Source: Tricholomella constricta (lineage: Eukaryota; Basidiomycota; Agaricomycetes; Agaricales; Lyophyllaceae). Taken from it: a DNA stretch of 64,000 nt. The notes under the pieces are model-generated. The model searched no databases, was not told the DNA's origin, and saw only the letters and a program-made list of their open reading frames with translations. Below are positions 10,839 through 22,363 of this stretch, in pieces. The stretch lies in assembly GCA_013368375.1 (NCBI GenBank), contig JAACJP010000004.1:62001-126000 (forward strand), read 5' to 3'. Each line of letters begins with the position of its first letter. Position 1 is the stretch's first letter. The position numbers and the translations under genes are program-made.

Positions 10839-12770
10839 AGTCGCTGTTGAAAGTGTTTGTAAGGCTTGATGAGAGTCTCCGCTGGAAATCCTTCCCACTC
10901 TTTGTACTTGCTGTAGGTGACTGTCATCACACAGTCACACAGTTCAAGAGGAGGACTTATACTACACCTACACCCCACGAAACTCCCAACAGTGTCTGTG
11001 CTAATCACAAACGACGCTCATGAATATTCTCTCCTCCCTCTCACTAGCGTCTTCATAAACCCAAGAAAATGACTCAGATATCTCCGACTCACCCTCACCT
11101 CGTTCGTTACATACAAATCATCTCCCATCAACTCAGATCGATGTCACCAAGTACTCAGAAGACTCTGAAGGTTGTCGGAAAGGCGCCGCTTTCTTCTTCT
11201 TCATGACCGTCTGACCCAAATGCAAGATCCAAGGTATACGCAATGCGCCCATCACGCAACGCCGCCAGCCACTCACTTTCTCGGCTGACGGGGTTCCGGA
11301 CTGTAACATCCCGTATGAAGTCAGGAGTTCGAACTTTATCCTCAGAATGAACGAGGAGGAAACGGTCGCCGAGGAAGGCGAGACTTTCGTTTCCACCGGC
11401 CGCTGAACTTCCGCATATTCCGGCAGCGTGATTTTGGTCAGCGGTGCTGAAGAGGTTGGAGTTTTTACAGATTCGTCGCTTATGCTCTTCATTGAAGACT
11501 CTGTTCGGGTTTGACGAAGCGCTCTGGGTTGTGCGCGTACCTGCGGCTGGGGATGGGCCTCTCGGTGGGTAGCGTGGCGAGAATTGGTCAAGAGCTTCTG
11601 ACAAAGAAGAATTTTGAACCTGTGGACGGCTGGGGAAGGGCTGAGCCCGGAGAAAAGGGCTGGCAGCTTTTCTAGTTCCGTGGCGGTGAGGCGACTGTAG
11701 ACCGATAAGACAAATATGGGCAGGTCTAGGAGCCCTGCGTATGAAAGGTTTATTAACTAGAAATATTATTTCATGAGCAAACACGACAATAAAGGGGTGG
11801 CAGATACGAACTAGGGTCATTAAACGGGTACCCAGCGCCTGGCGTCGCATTTCTTCCTCTTCCAGGCACTAGAAAACAATACGAAGAGGGATATTTGTGT
11901 CCCATCGCGGCCCACTGTCACTCCTTGAACAAGGGATTTGCTGTAGAAGGAGATCCGAAAAACTACCAGATCCGCGAGCAGCCGTCAGCATCTCGTCCTG
12001 TTCAAACAGTAGGAGTAACCAATTAAGAACAGGCCATGCATCTGGACCGACGACAGCGTTGCCCGTGATAGCTTCTTCTGCAGAGTCAGAATGATGTGCG
12101 CGCTTCTTGCCCTTGCCTGAAGGAAGAGAATAACTTGGTCCATGTTGTGTGAAGCCTTCAGTTGGGATATGCCAGCAGCTTTTCGCCATAGGGATACACA
12201 TGGACTGGGGTTCAATCACAGATTCTAGAGAGCCATCGAGATTATGGGGGCGTTGATTTTTCCTGGGATCCTCATAGCACGGAAGAGCTCGAGCAGTGGT
12301 TTCCGGGAGATTCGTAACAGCATACGAGCTCAGGAGCCTCCGGGCAGCGTGAACCGCAGGACCGGATGGAATCCCCTTCTTCAAAGCCGCCTGGCTTGGG
12401 GATGATGGCACGTGCGTAGAGACCATTTCTTTGACCGCAGGTGGATGCTCTGGCTGAAGAGTAATATATATGAGCTGACGAACATGCGATCCGGGGTGAA
12501 TTGAAAAGTTAATTCATGGCGAACGACCTGACGATGTACTCACACCGTTGGTTTTGCGTTTGACGTCCGCAGCTGTTCCATGAGAGCGATAGCGGACTCG
12601 AATTGACCTTCTTCAAAGCAGGTATCAACGATTCCTCGTTGATGATTGCTTAGCTCGCGCTCAACAGCGCCATCGCGTCCTTCTGTGGTCGATTTCATGA
12701 TGGTAGGGTAAAACGCGTCAAAAGCGCGTGAAGTCACAGTGTAACTGTCACTGTCACTCACCGCGTCGCG
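10130..12770 (-). repeat. Left arm of inverted duplication (gene X pseudogene plus HNH-like paralogue C)
   Basis: This segment is the reverse complement of about 50150-52820 with many substitutions and small indels. Homology starts just upstream of the gene X start codon, covers all of gene X, the spacer, and the first half of the HNH-like gene. A separate shorter match, 14780-14990, continues the same alignment upstream of the amidohydrolase. Confidence 0.85.
11140..12698 (-). pseudogene. Gene X pseudogene (broken paralogue of the intact gene at 50219-51831)
   Basis: The copy starts at ATG 12698 with MKSTTEGRDGAVERELSN and follows the exon order of the intact gene. Two lesions are visible by direct comparison. 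First, at 11869-11871 the codon after RIVF is TAG where the intact copy has TAT (RIVFYCLEEED), truncating the protein near residue 245. Second, near 11272, where the intact copy reads GAGAAAGATGCCGAGTGG, this copy reads GAGAAAGTGAGTGG, a 4-nt deletion that shifts the last about 45 codons. Splice sites are otherwise retained, so loss looks recent. The last exon is cut off by the shift and the exact 3' end is not defined. Confidence 0.85.
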
Positions 12771-12972
12771 TGACAACTGACGGCGATACTGAACTCAGCT
12801 GTGGCCACCACAATCTTTTCCCTTGGGAGGTAAAGGCTATCTCGTCGAGGACGATGGCCGGGTCGTGTTCTACAAGAACAGGCACGGCAAGGCCGCGCGT
12901 GTGCTCGCGTCAAGTGGGGCACGAATCTTCCCGTATAAACAAATTTAACGACCGAGCAATATTTCTGAAGAG

Positions 12973-14775
12973 TCACTGTATGATTTCCTTCCCATCCATT
13001 TTGTAGATTGCTCCTCCCTTCATCACAAAGTTCACGCCGTGCATGATGGCCCGTTCGAAATTGGCGACATCTTGGTTCAACGCCCCTTCGACGCCGACCA
13101 AATCCCCAGCCCAGCCCTTCCGAACCGCGCCAAACGGGACGCCCCTCTCTAGCCTTGATTTCTCGCTTTCCTTTGGAGCAGCCACGTTTGCCTCCACAGC
13201 TTCCAGCCTTTCTCTTCCCTTTTCTCCTTCCCACTCCATTCCCCGACAACACTCCCAGCCTCCTAAGGTTCCCAAGCTCAGAACCGTTGTCCAATCCACA
13301 CCCAACTTCCGCATCAGCACCATCTCCAGTCCATTCTCTCCATGTGGAAATGCGCCGGTATCACCACCACAAGCTACCCTTATTCCCTTTCCCCCGGGCT
13401 TCGCTCCTTTTACCCCTCCAACCTCCACCGCCTTCTGGAATCCCCTCTTCACGCCATCCCATGACTCCGACATCTGAAACCCAAGCCGCTCAAGGCTGGA
13501 GAAAACAGCTAATGTTGGAACCCAGACGGTTTTACCTCCTGATTCGGCCCATTTCTTGATGAGTGCCGTACCCCGACTGTCGTCAAATAAGTTCCCCCCG
13601 TGCTCGATGCTGTCCACTCCAAGATCAAGGAGCTGCTCCATGACTTCGGAGTTATTTGCATGAGCGGCGACTTTGACGCCGAGATTGTGCGCGGTGGTTA
13701 TCATTGCTTCCAACTCCGCTTTGTTGAAAAGGGCAGAGGAGGTCCCGGCCATCTCGAGAGAGACGTCCGATAAGCGCGAACGGATTCTATAGTCTGTGTT
13801 TTCATGAGTGGCATGGCACATGGATGGATAGCGCTCCACAGCAGACCTACCTGCGTAAATCTACAAGACGGTTCAGAACTTCTCGAAATTGAAGCACGAA
13901 GGACATTGGTGATTTACCTTGATCCAGTCCGCCCCAGCTCCTACCTGTTTCCGAACTGTTTTAATGCACTCATCGACTCCATCTGCAGCCTCCGCACCCG
14001 TGACGCCCTCGATTACATTCTTAGATGGAAAAAGACTACTTTTGGGACCTATACCATCGCACATGACGAAAGCCAAATATGTCAGCAGCAAGAGCTACGC
14101 ACCGTAACTGCCTGTGGAGACGATGGCGCGACCCGCACAGTAGTACCTCGGGCCTGGGATAATCGGTTCCTTCTTCCCTGGAAGAACAGCAAGACACTTG
14201 CGAAGTGCAATATCAGCATCTTCTGCGCCCTCTGTCCCGAGGTCCCTGTTGGCCCACACTTAAACAGTCAAACGAGCCGAAATCCTCGAACAAATTTACC
14301 GAACAGTTGTGAAGCCTGCCATCAAAGTTTTGCGCGCATGTACCCCAGCTCTCAGTGTGCGCTCCGGAAGACTTTCTTTAGTGAGCTGGTCAGTCCAGGA
14401 GGTTTCTGCATACGAGTGTAGAAACACTGTTCGATACGTATGATTTTACCCGCTTGTCGAGATTCCAAGAAGAAGACTCCTACGATGGACGTGAGTATCC
14501 ACGAACCCAGGGAGAATTGTCAGATGCGTGAGGTCGATAATTTCTTCCTCTGTTCCATTGTCGACCCATCTTCGACTCTCAGTTGATGATCGGAATTCTG
14601 TCAAATCCAGCACCCGGAGAATGATACCAGAGTCTCTGTCGACTGTGATCACTTGGTTTGAAATGAGCTTTTTAGAGACAGAGTCAAAGAGCTTTCCCGC
14701 CAAGACGTGATAGACCTTGCCCAGCGTTGATGGGGAACTGTTGCCCGTGACTGGCGTTGGAGAAGTAAATACCAT
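12973..14775 (-). CDS. Metal-dependent amidohydrolase (imidazolonepropionase/prolidase-like), 507 aa
   Basis: The protein belongs to the amidohydrolase superfamily (TIM-barrel metal hydrolases); the substrate cannot be told from sequence. Six exons: 14775-14484, 14426-14300, 14245-14103, 14048-13918, 13860-13851 and 13793-12973. They sum to 508 codons. The metal-site motif GFVDTHVHLFLHS sits at about residues 89-101 and spans the first intron. GADWIKIYADYR provides the region of the barrel lysine and spans the 10-nt exon. AAHANNSEVME and GVDSIEHGGNLFDD supply later histidines, and CGGDTGAFPHGENGLEM the final aspartate. No signal peptide is evident. Its upstream region (14780-14990) is duplicated in inverted orientation at 49805-50010, where the coding region is missing. 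Confidence 0.88.
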
Positions 14776-14779
14776 GATA

Positions 14780-14990
14780 AGTAGTTTAGACCAGGCTTAA
14801 GACTCAGAAAGACTCTGGATGGCAAGTGAGGAGGAAGCGACTGAGTACGACGTGAGAACCTTCTATTTGATCATCTTTGTATGAAACGGAAGCGCCTTTC
14901 TCCCGCGTTCTATCTGCATGCCACAAACAGAAGGTACCAAAGCGCTTGAGCGTTTAAACGTTCGCGAAAGTTACAAATCGCCAATGGTCG
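14780..14990 (-). repeat. Amidohydrolase upstream region, duplicated in inverted orientation at 49805-50010
   Basis: The reverse complement shares AGTCGCTTCCTCCTCACTTG, GAACGCGGGAGA, GGCGCTTCCGT and GATGATCAAAT, in order, with 49805-50010. It presumably holds the promoter of the amidohydrolase, which starts five bases further along. Confidence 0.8.
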
Positions 14991-16037
14991 CATCAACGAT
15001 ACTGTGGTGATGCGAGGCTGTGGGCCCATTGGGCCGTTCCAGGCTTTGAAGTGATGGCAGCTGTATCTGTGGAGCATGCGATATGGACTCGGGTGCCGCT
15101 GGATCAGTCGGGGCGTTCAGCAGTTTGCATAGATTCCAAAGCAACTCAGGCATTCGCCCGCAGCAGGGTCAGTCGTTCGTTGAAGTTGTGCTTATGCGGA
15201 TTGGACGGCCTGTCGCTTCTGTGCATTAATGGTATCCTCACCACTGCCGCGCGGCGGCCCGCTTGGACCCGCTTACACCTGTCTTACGCTTGTACATTCA
15301 CTCTACCTATCACCTGGGCTCATACGGTACTTCCATTAATGGGTAAGGAGCCGAGACTCCCTCTTTCCTCTTGCATGTGCCAACCTCTATGTCAAATTTT
15401 GATGACGTCCCCCGGACCCCCAACCGCACGGAGTCAAAACATTTGATCCCTCTCCTGCCAAGGCAACCGCTCCGTCATCCGTACTTCTTCCAGAATTCGC
15501 AGGAATCCACAGTGGAGTATTTTCAGTGGAGTATCGCAGCTCGGGCCCGGACAAGTAAAATCAGCAGTTCACACTACACGCATCTCGGTCAGGCTAGGAA
15601 GCAGGAAATCTAAAAGCGAATGAAAAGTCTTCGACGGTGCAATCTGTAAGGCATTTGTTGTCATGTTTTAGGCTGCCACATGAATCGATGCTGTTACGAT
15701 TGCTTCCGAAGGATTGCACATTCCTGATAATTACATTAAAGCGCGTGATACTTGTTACGAACAGAAGAACGATGTATATTAATGTAGGAAACCAATTCAA
15801 ACGAAATATCATGCAAAATTTCGGTGTTTCATGTTGATCAGCCTGTTGTAAAGTAACTATCGTGATCATTGACGACGGACGTAGGTATTTAAAATACAGC
15901 AACAGATATTCTATTCTAATTGATGAGTTGGGGTTTCGTGGTACACTGTGTAATGTGAGCGATAGCAAAACATTCTAATGAAAACAACCTAAAGGGCTAG
16001 GAGGGAATATAGATAGTCTATACATTAAACTCGTCCA
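14991..16037. other. Intergenic stretch, nothing recognised
   Basis: Only short frames with no family resemblance are present. The right part, 15600-15970, is AT-rich and is the downstream flank of the globin gene. Confidence 0.4.
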
Positions 16038-16878
16038 TTACGACCTCAAGTGCGGTACCAGGTATTTCATGAGTACAGCGCCGAGCGCTACGAAACCGGA
16101 CACGGCCACCACGGCAGTAGGCCTGTCAAGGGTTATCTTTTTGGCTTGGATGTCTGCATCCTGGATGTAATGACGCGCGAAGAGATCATTCTGAATCCAA
16201 AGGACCTGTCGAACAACCAATCAATCGCTGAACAGTCGCGCAGTGAAGCCGAAAACGGCCCGTACCTTGTTAAAGGCCCGAATGACAGCAGTCTTCATGT
16301 CAAAGTCGAGGTCTGGATGTGTGGCAACGGCTTCGACGAGTAAATCCTCGACAAAGCCGAGCAGAAGCGCGCAGTGGATAAATTCGACACGCAGGCCAGG
16401 CTTCTTTGACCTAAATAATCCCAACACCAAGCCTTAGAATCGTCTTCGTATCAGGAGAAATGATGAGAACGAACCTATGAGCAAATCCTGCGACGCCAGT
16501 ATGCATGAGGCCGACTTTATCGAGATACTCCCATGCAGAGTCTGTTTCGTATTTTAACGTAACCAATTTGACGAGGTACCCAGCGAGGAAGTCCTTGCGG
16601 AACTTGATCTGGGGGTGGTCTTGGTTGAGATCCTCGAGTCTCGTAGGGGCTGCACCGGTGTAGCCTGTCTGGCGAGGCACGAAGGCCTTGGATGTGATGT
16701 CGAAGGAGAGGAGTTTGGTGTAAACGGCGTCCACCAAGACGGGAACGAGTGGCGCTATGACCGGTTTGGCGGCGTGAAGCGCGGCGGCATCCTCGTGCGT
16801 AAAACCTACGAAGTCGCGCAGGTACTGGATGCGAGTCGGAAGGTGCTCGAGGGTGGCGGGGTCGATATGCTGCATCAC
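16038..16878 (-). CDS. Globin-sensor (protoglobin-type) domain protein with C-terminal membrane anchor, 238 aa
   Basis: Three exons (16878-16475, 16410-16266, 16205-16038) sum to 239 codons. The N-terminal region reads PTRIQYLRDFVGFTHEDAAA, the start of a globin-sensor fold, followed by an all-helical region. The probable proximal haem-ligand histidine is in KVGLMHTGVAGFAH at about residue 126, followed by FIHCALLLGFVEDLLVEAV, the helix seen in this family. The last exon ends with a hydrophobic stretch, VVAVSGFVALGAVLMKYLV, that reads as one transmembrane helix close to the C terminus, so a tail-anchored location is likely. Gas sensing or redox chemistry is possible, but nothing here specifies the ligand. 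There is no attached signalling output domain. Confidence 0.8.
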
Positions 16879-18039
16879 GAAGGATGGGGAGGCTTCAAAA
16901 GCTAATAAAAATGCTGAGGAGTTGTTTTGTGAAGAAAGTGGAACTTGTATAGGCTATATATACTACAGGTTGCAAGGACCCGTTCAAACCCGGGTGAGTG
17001 CGTTGGATCATCGAATAGCATCTGGACTGCGATGACAGAGCTTTACGAACGCAAAAGATGATAGGCCCGTCGAGGCCCAGCGATGGGCCAAGGAAATTTG
17101 CCGAAATATCCCGATCGATGACATCGACCTTGGGGACGAGTCATAACAATTCAAAGGTGCGATGCGCGGACTGTTCAAGGATTTCATGTGTAATCAACCA
17201 CCTCAGCGCCGATGAAAAAAATTGTCGACTCCTTGAAAGACTAACCTAAATGTACAAAATCATTTGGTTTATACCATCGGTCTTATTGTGGATGTTTTTG
17301 GACCTAAAGGTGGGCTATGCAGTGTTTCAATACAATGGCATGATAGCCTGATCCTCGGTGAAAAAAAATGAAGATGATGAAAAATTGCGCTCCGTGAGAT
17401 CCCGAAGGCCTGGTCCCCTAGACTTCCAGACATGTGGGCGCATCACCGGGGCCGTTTTGCGGTTGCGACGGAGCAAGGATATTTCGGTGGGGTAATTTGC
17501 TGTACCCCAAGTCTCCAGCATGCCAGGCCCACCAATGGCCGCCACACCTATTTGTGTTCCATGACGACGGCTTGTTTCAGCCTGTTTCCCGATCAGTGCA
17601 GGGGTGAAATTTGGTTCCGTCTCCTGATCTCCGTCGACGACATAGCGATGTGGCGGCTGGTGTGCACAACATTTTTGTTATTATAATGGCGGAAACTACA
17701 AGTACAATCGAGGAGGTTAGAGATTTAGAACGTGGTGGTGGCTAAAGATGATTGTACAGATCGCGGTGCCGTTAGAAAACGTGACGGTGAGCGCCTTGTT
17801 TATCCGGATCCAATCGCACTTACACTTTTTTGCCCTTTCACTCTCCAGTCCAATACCATTCTATACTTTTGACAATCCTTGTAATAACGCGACACCTGGC
17901 CAACTCACCCTTACATATCCGGTTCCTGGTCTGGCGTGATCGGTTACGTCTCAGTTCACAGAAGCCAAGCTGAAGTTCAACTTTCTTTCACCTCTCGCGA
18001 CTTCAGCCCAGTCTACACAACGTCTTAAGGCCCAGATTC
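16879..18039. other. Intergenic stretch with a possible F-box-like fragment
   Basis: No complete gene was found. Near 17586-17686 the + frame reads LFPDQCRGEIWFRLLISVDD then IAMWRLVCTTFLLL before a stop, which resembles the start of an F-box-like helix pair. No continuing exon was seen, so it is at best a remnant. Confidence 0.3.
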
Positions 18040-20004
18040 ATGTCTGATTTTACTCTTGTAGACCCTAAGGGGTGGGAATACGACCTTCACTCCGTTGGTT
18101 CAAGCTACCATGAGCTTGAATCACACTGACATGCCACTTTTTGTCGACAGGTGTACTCGGCGTACATTGGGTACTTCCAACTGCATAATATACCATGGTG
18201 AGCATTTCTACCACAAAGACAGAACGTATTCGTCACGCTTTGGTGCCTTTTAGGTACGATCGCTCCTGGGGTCATCTTTTCTCGTCGTTCGAAGAGTTCC
18301 TCGCCTTTTCTTGGCCAGTGATCACAGTCACCGATGCCTGGACAGGGAAACCGCACATCGTCACCCGATTAACTTCCATCGGTGCTTTCTTGAAAATGAT
18401 CAAGACGAGGTGACATTGTCGTCAATTTTCCTGACCACCGCCAACACTGATTGCGGGTCACCAAGATATGGAGAAACTCTTCAACAAGCACCCAACGTCC
18501 TCCAAATTACTCCATTTGAGAATATGAATCGCCACCTTCGCCATATATCGGACTATGCAACCTACAGGAAGCTTTATTCCACACTTCCAGCTGCCGTCCT
18601 GTCTGCGTTAAAAGTCCGGATCAAGGCAGGAGAGCCCAAAGCGATACGTGAGCTCTGGGATAAGAAGGACAAGACTTTCTTGGCGATCGATTTTGAGTGG
18701 AGTGAAAGAAATGAGAAGAGTTGTCTAGAATGGGGGTATGCAGCTGTACGATGTGGACATTTAGAAACGTGAGTTTGGACGGCTATACAGATATTTTTTC
18801 AGAAGTTAACGATTGACTTTCAGCCTCGGACATTGGCCTCCTAATCCTGACACGAACTATCGGTTGGTCGTCAGGATTACCGCTTGTTCTGGACATTTAC
18901 GCCGCATCGCTACAGAAAAGGACATTATATAATCGGGGAGTACGTCGATAAAGTGTTCAATAGACACTGTCCTACACATCCCTGGCATGTGCGTTATTCA
19001 CATTTTATCTTTCATATCATCTCTGCTTAATAATTATGAATCCCAGTACGCAGTATGAATTATTTTTAAAGAAGTCTTCTTATGAGAGACGTTGACATTC
19101 TAATAGTTCGGTGACAGTCAAATCGCGCCTAAGGCGAAATTGCCTGAGATTGTTCAGGCCGTCATTAGGTTGATCGTTCACTGCTCAAGGTATATGTGGC
19201 TAAACTTCTATATCTTCAGTAGTCTCGCCAGTCCAGACTCGGAAACCACTTCCAACTCGCTTGTCCTTGTTGCACACGGCGCCAGCGGCGACTTAAGTCG
19301 TCTCGAGGAGATGGGAATCAGTAAGCGTTACGGCTGTCCTATCCCTTTTGCTGTTCACGCGCTTTCCAGAGCTCCCGCATAACATGCTTGTTATCGACAC
19401 CGCCATCTACGAACGCGTGCTACATTCCTCCGGTTTGCGCGGCATCATGATCGACCCGCGAACCAATAGCACCCGCATTCCCGGCTCGTCCCTCTCCCTC
19501 GAGAACATGCTCCGCTCCTTCACCATCAATCCCATCTCCGCAGACACCTCCCCCGCCCTCACAGTTCCCCTCGTCATCCCCAACGTCAAGATGCACAACG
19601 CAGGCAACGACGCCTTCATGTGCCTCTTCGCGCTGCAGATGCTCCTCGACCCCGCTGGCACGAAGGTGCCTTCCATCAAGAAGAGCTGGATCGGCCGCCC
19701 CGGCAGCGGCGGCGGCGGCGGGACACCTCCCATGACTGTCCCCATCATGCTCCCCCGCCCGCGCTCGATCGTGCTGACGAGCCCGATGATGGAGTACACC
19801 ATGACGCCGCCCGGCTTCCCGATGATGCCGCCCTCGCCAAACACCCCGACGAGCCCGTATGATCTTTCAGCGGAGTTCGGGCAGATGAGGACGCGCGAGC
19901 GGTTGTCGGGCTCGCCTGGGGCGCCGCCGAATTCGAGCGGCAGGGGAAGAAGCTCGCTAGGGAGGGAAATGGCGAACGGTACGAGGACCAATGCACGCAA
20001 GTGA
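18040..20004 (+). CDS. Gfd2/YDR514C-like protein with DEDDh exonuclease-type domain, 491 aa
   Basis: The family holds RNase H-fold, DEDDh-type domains; yeast Gfd2 was linked genetically to mRNA export, so a nucleic-acid role is likely but unproven. Ten exons close in frame: 18040-18093, 18151-18197, 18254-18409, 18466-18768, 18824-18862, 18916-18988, 19047-19052, 19107-19168, 19220-19320 and 19370-20004. Motifs: FLAIDFEWSE (first acidic pair), GHWPPNPDTNYRKGHYIIGE, then FGDSQIAPKAKLPEIVQAV, LVLVAHGASGDLSRLEEMGI (second Asp), and HNAGNDAFMCLFALQML (His plus Asp of DEDDh). The C-terminal 100 residues are Pro/Gly/Ser-rich and probably disordered. The 6-nt exon restores the WHYAFGDSQ segment and is inferred only from frame and splice signals. 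Confidence 0.82.
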
Positions 20005-20589
20005 GGCATGGGCTGCACGATTGGACCTTTTGAAATTGTTCTTTTTCTTCTGGACCTTCATTGATGGGTTTAGAATGTCTGCTACATATCTCCATGATTA
20101 CTCTCGTCACAATTGCAATACATTCCGGACAATCGCATACCTCGTGTTTCCCATGGACAGCTGAATATAGATGCTTCTGATCAAACTGTACGACTCATCG
20201 GGCCCCCTGCTCAAGAGGTGTTATTGGTCCCGTTCCACGTTCGTTTGGACAAAAACCTCGACCTGAAGGAAAGAACCATAAATTTGCAGCGCTCTCTCTC
20301 CCCCTTCCGTGATCTCAATTTACGCACCCTTCCTGGTGTACATTCTTCACGAGAAGCGGTAGAAGTCGAAGCATTCGGCGGATTCTCGGAATCCTGAAAC
20401 GACACGCTGTTCAACAATCTGCGGTGCAAGGGAGTAGTGGGGAGCTTTTACCATCGACGATGGGACATTTTCTTTCGCAGGATGGATACCGTCAAGGCGA
20501 ATTGTCGGGCGTGTTCGATCTGATACGACAGCGGATCGGCGGCGGCGCAGGTGTTGGCGGGAATTGAGACTGCAGAAACAGCTGTTACG
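20005..20589. other. Intergenic stretch, nothing recognised
   Basis: This is the 3' flank of the nuclease gene. A 94-codon + frame at 20113-20397 shows no family resemblance and no splice partners. Confidence 0.4.
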
Positions 20590-22363
20590 ACAAATTCTAC
20601 GCGATACTTTCTGGTCGATGGCTCACATTACGAGCAAGGAGTTTGCGAATACTGTAGCGTATATTGTAGCCCATGTCCATCAATATACATTGTTCATAAA
20701 TGTTGAACAAAGAGGCGCACGTTTTGCGACAGTTAAAAACAGCGTCAGAAACACCAGGTTATGTGGCATAGTAAGATACTAGATGATCGGAGATTATTGG
20801 CAAATTTATGGCAGTACAGAGGCTGGCCTTACACAGATCATTGCAGATACTGTCCCGACGCTGGGGGATGATTAGCGAGGAACGCTAATAATACCAACCT
20901 AGCCCACCAATCGACGATTCCAGTCTTGAAGATATCCTGAATTAGAATGTTCAAGACATCGTTCACTGAGCTTTACAGAGGTTAGGAAAGCATGCCGTTT
21001 CCGGATGCAAATGCCAAGCGTTGCTAACCTGGCAGTTCTTGTACGGCTGCTGAACAGCAGGTAGATGAGACAGCAGGATATCAATATATCTGTCGACGTA
21101 AGCAGCGCAAGGACCAAGGTCAAACGCCACTTCACAAGGATCATAATTATTCCATGGACATAAAAACACACTTGGAGAACTTACGCGAGCATGTATATAG
21201 AACGCGCTGAATGTCGGAAGCAGAATGCTGCGCATATCATTGTCAATGACAAAATTTGATAGGAAGATTCACGCCTTACAAAGCTGCAACGGTGGCTGGA
21301 CGGTTGTTTGATAAATCAGAGATCTCGCGACACAGGCAACTTGGCCTTACCTGAACTGAATGCTAAGTAGAAAGTACGATTATTAACACGAGTGTCATGA
21401 ATTGTGTTCAGCCACGCACCTAATCGAATAACACACAGGACAACCTAAAGTAAGAGTTAATAGGTGAATTTGGAATGTTTCCGAGGCAACTTACGATCGG
21501 AAGTGTCATGAACCAATTTCGTTTGCTTACTTGAAGTGAAGAAAAGGAGTTAATAGGGAAGCAAACGCGTGTAGAGCACTCACGTAGGAATATCCGATGA
21601 GCGTAAAAACTAGCAAAGACGGAATAAATTAAACGTTCATAGCTTCAAAGACGTGCGTGCAGCGTGTATCTCTCACCCGTGGACCACACATGTGATAAAC
21701 GTCTGTGGGGGTTGAGCGAAGTTTACCAGATGCGATCCAAGGAGCACGCACCGTGAATAGAACTGTCGCCTACAGAAAATAAGTGAATTCTCCAGGCAGA
21801 TCAGAGAGGGAAGTATAAACCATACCCCAATGGTCCTTAGGGAAAGATAAGGCACAAATTTGGGGTGATAGTTGAACAAAATACTTGCCAAGGCGTTTGA
21901 TCTATTGTTTCCGGTTTCCCATAGTGGTGAATGAGGAAATACCACAGCGACGACCAAATAAAAATCGTATGCCCAGTGTCAAGAGTCCTGAAGCCATGTC
22001 GTTCTCCACGACCTATGTTTGTGAGGCGTAGGAGATGTATTTACCATAAGAGAAAAACCTGGATAAGAAGTAAGCCTGATCGAATTATAGTAGCCTTCCA
22101 ATGCATTACCGACCAATGTCTTCAGTTTCATAGAATCTTCAGGGTATACTTTGTAGTACACTACTACTTGCGCAGTCAATCCTCCGGATAATCTACAGAA
22201 TTTCAACGTCACATTTATTCAGGATTTGAGAAGGGACGAACGCTGTGGCAAAAAGGCCACCCAGGAGAAGAGCACCCATAGTTTCAGGAACATCCCTCGA
22301 AATTTCAAAATATTCACTGAGGACGAGAGCGCCCTCAGTGGAAGGAACACTTGTCGGCACCAT
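20590..22363 (-). CDS. DUF6534-like integral membrane protein (exon structure unresolved, possibly decayed)
   Basis: The minus strand begins MVPTSVPSTEGALVLSEYFE and continues VPETMGALLLGGLFATA, the first transmembrane helix pattern of DUF6534 proteins (GALLIGGLxATA). Next comes VVVYYKVYPEDSMKLKTLVG, matching the family loop YYKRYPEDSxKLK. Later pieces are FYSRCVLLGSHLVNF and WRLTLVLALLTSTDILISCC with LIYLLFSSRT, which matches the family block DxLIxxxLxYLLxxSRT, and DVLNILIQDIFKTGIVDW, where INTGLLT is expected. The pieces occur in the right order but I could not join all of them without frame breaks, so either introns are missed or the gene is degenerating. Function is unknown; the family has seven predicted helices and is common in Agaricomycetes. 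Confidence 0.5.

Noticed and set aside
13043..13559. Two Pro-rich + strand ORFs over 130 codons
   Set aside because: They are antisense to the last amidohydrolase exon with its IEHGGN and CGGDTGAFPHG motifs.
19407..20018. Long minus-strand ORF opposite the end of the Gfd2-like gene
   Set aside because: It is a GC-rich shadow of the last exon, which carries the HNAGNDAF motif on the + strand.
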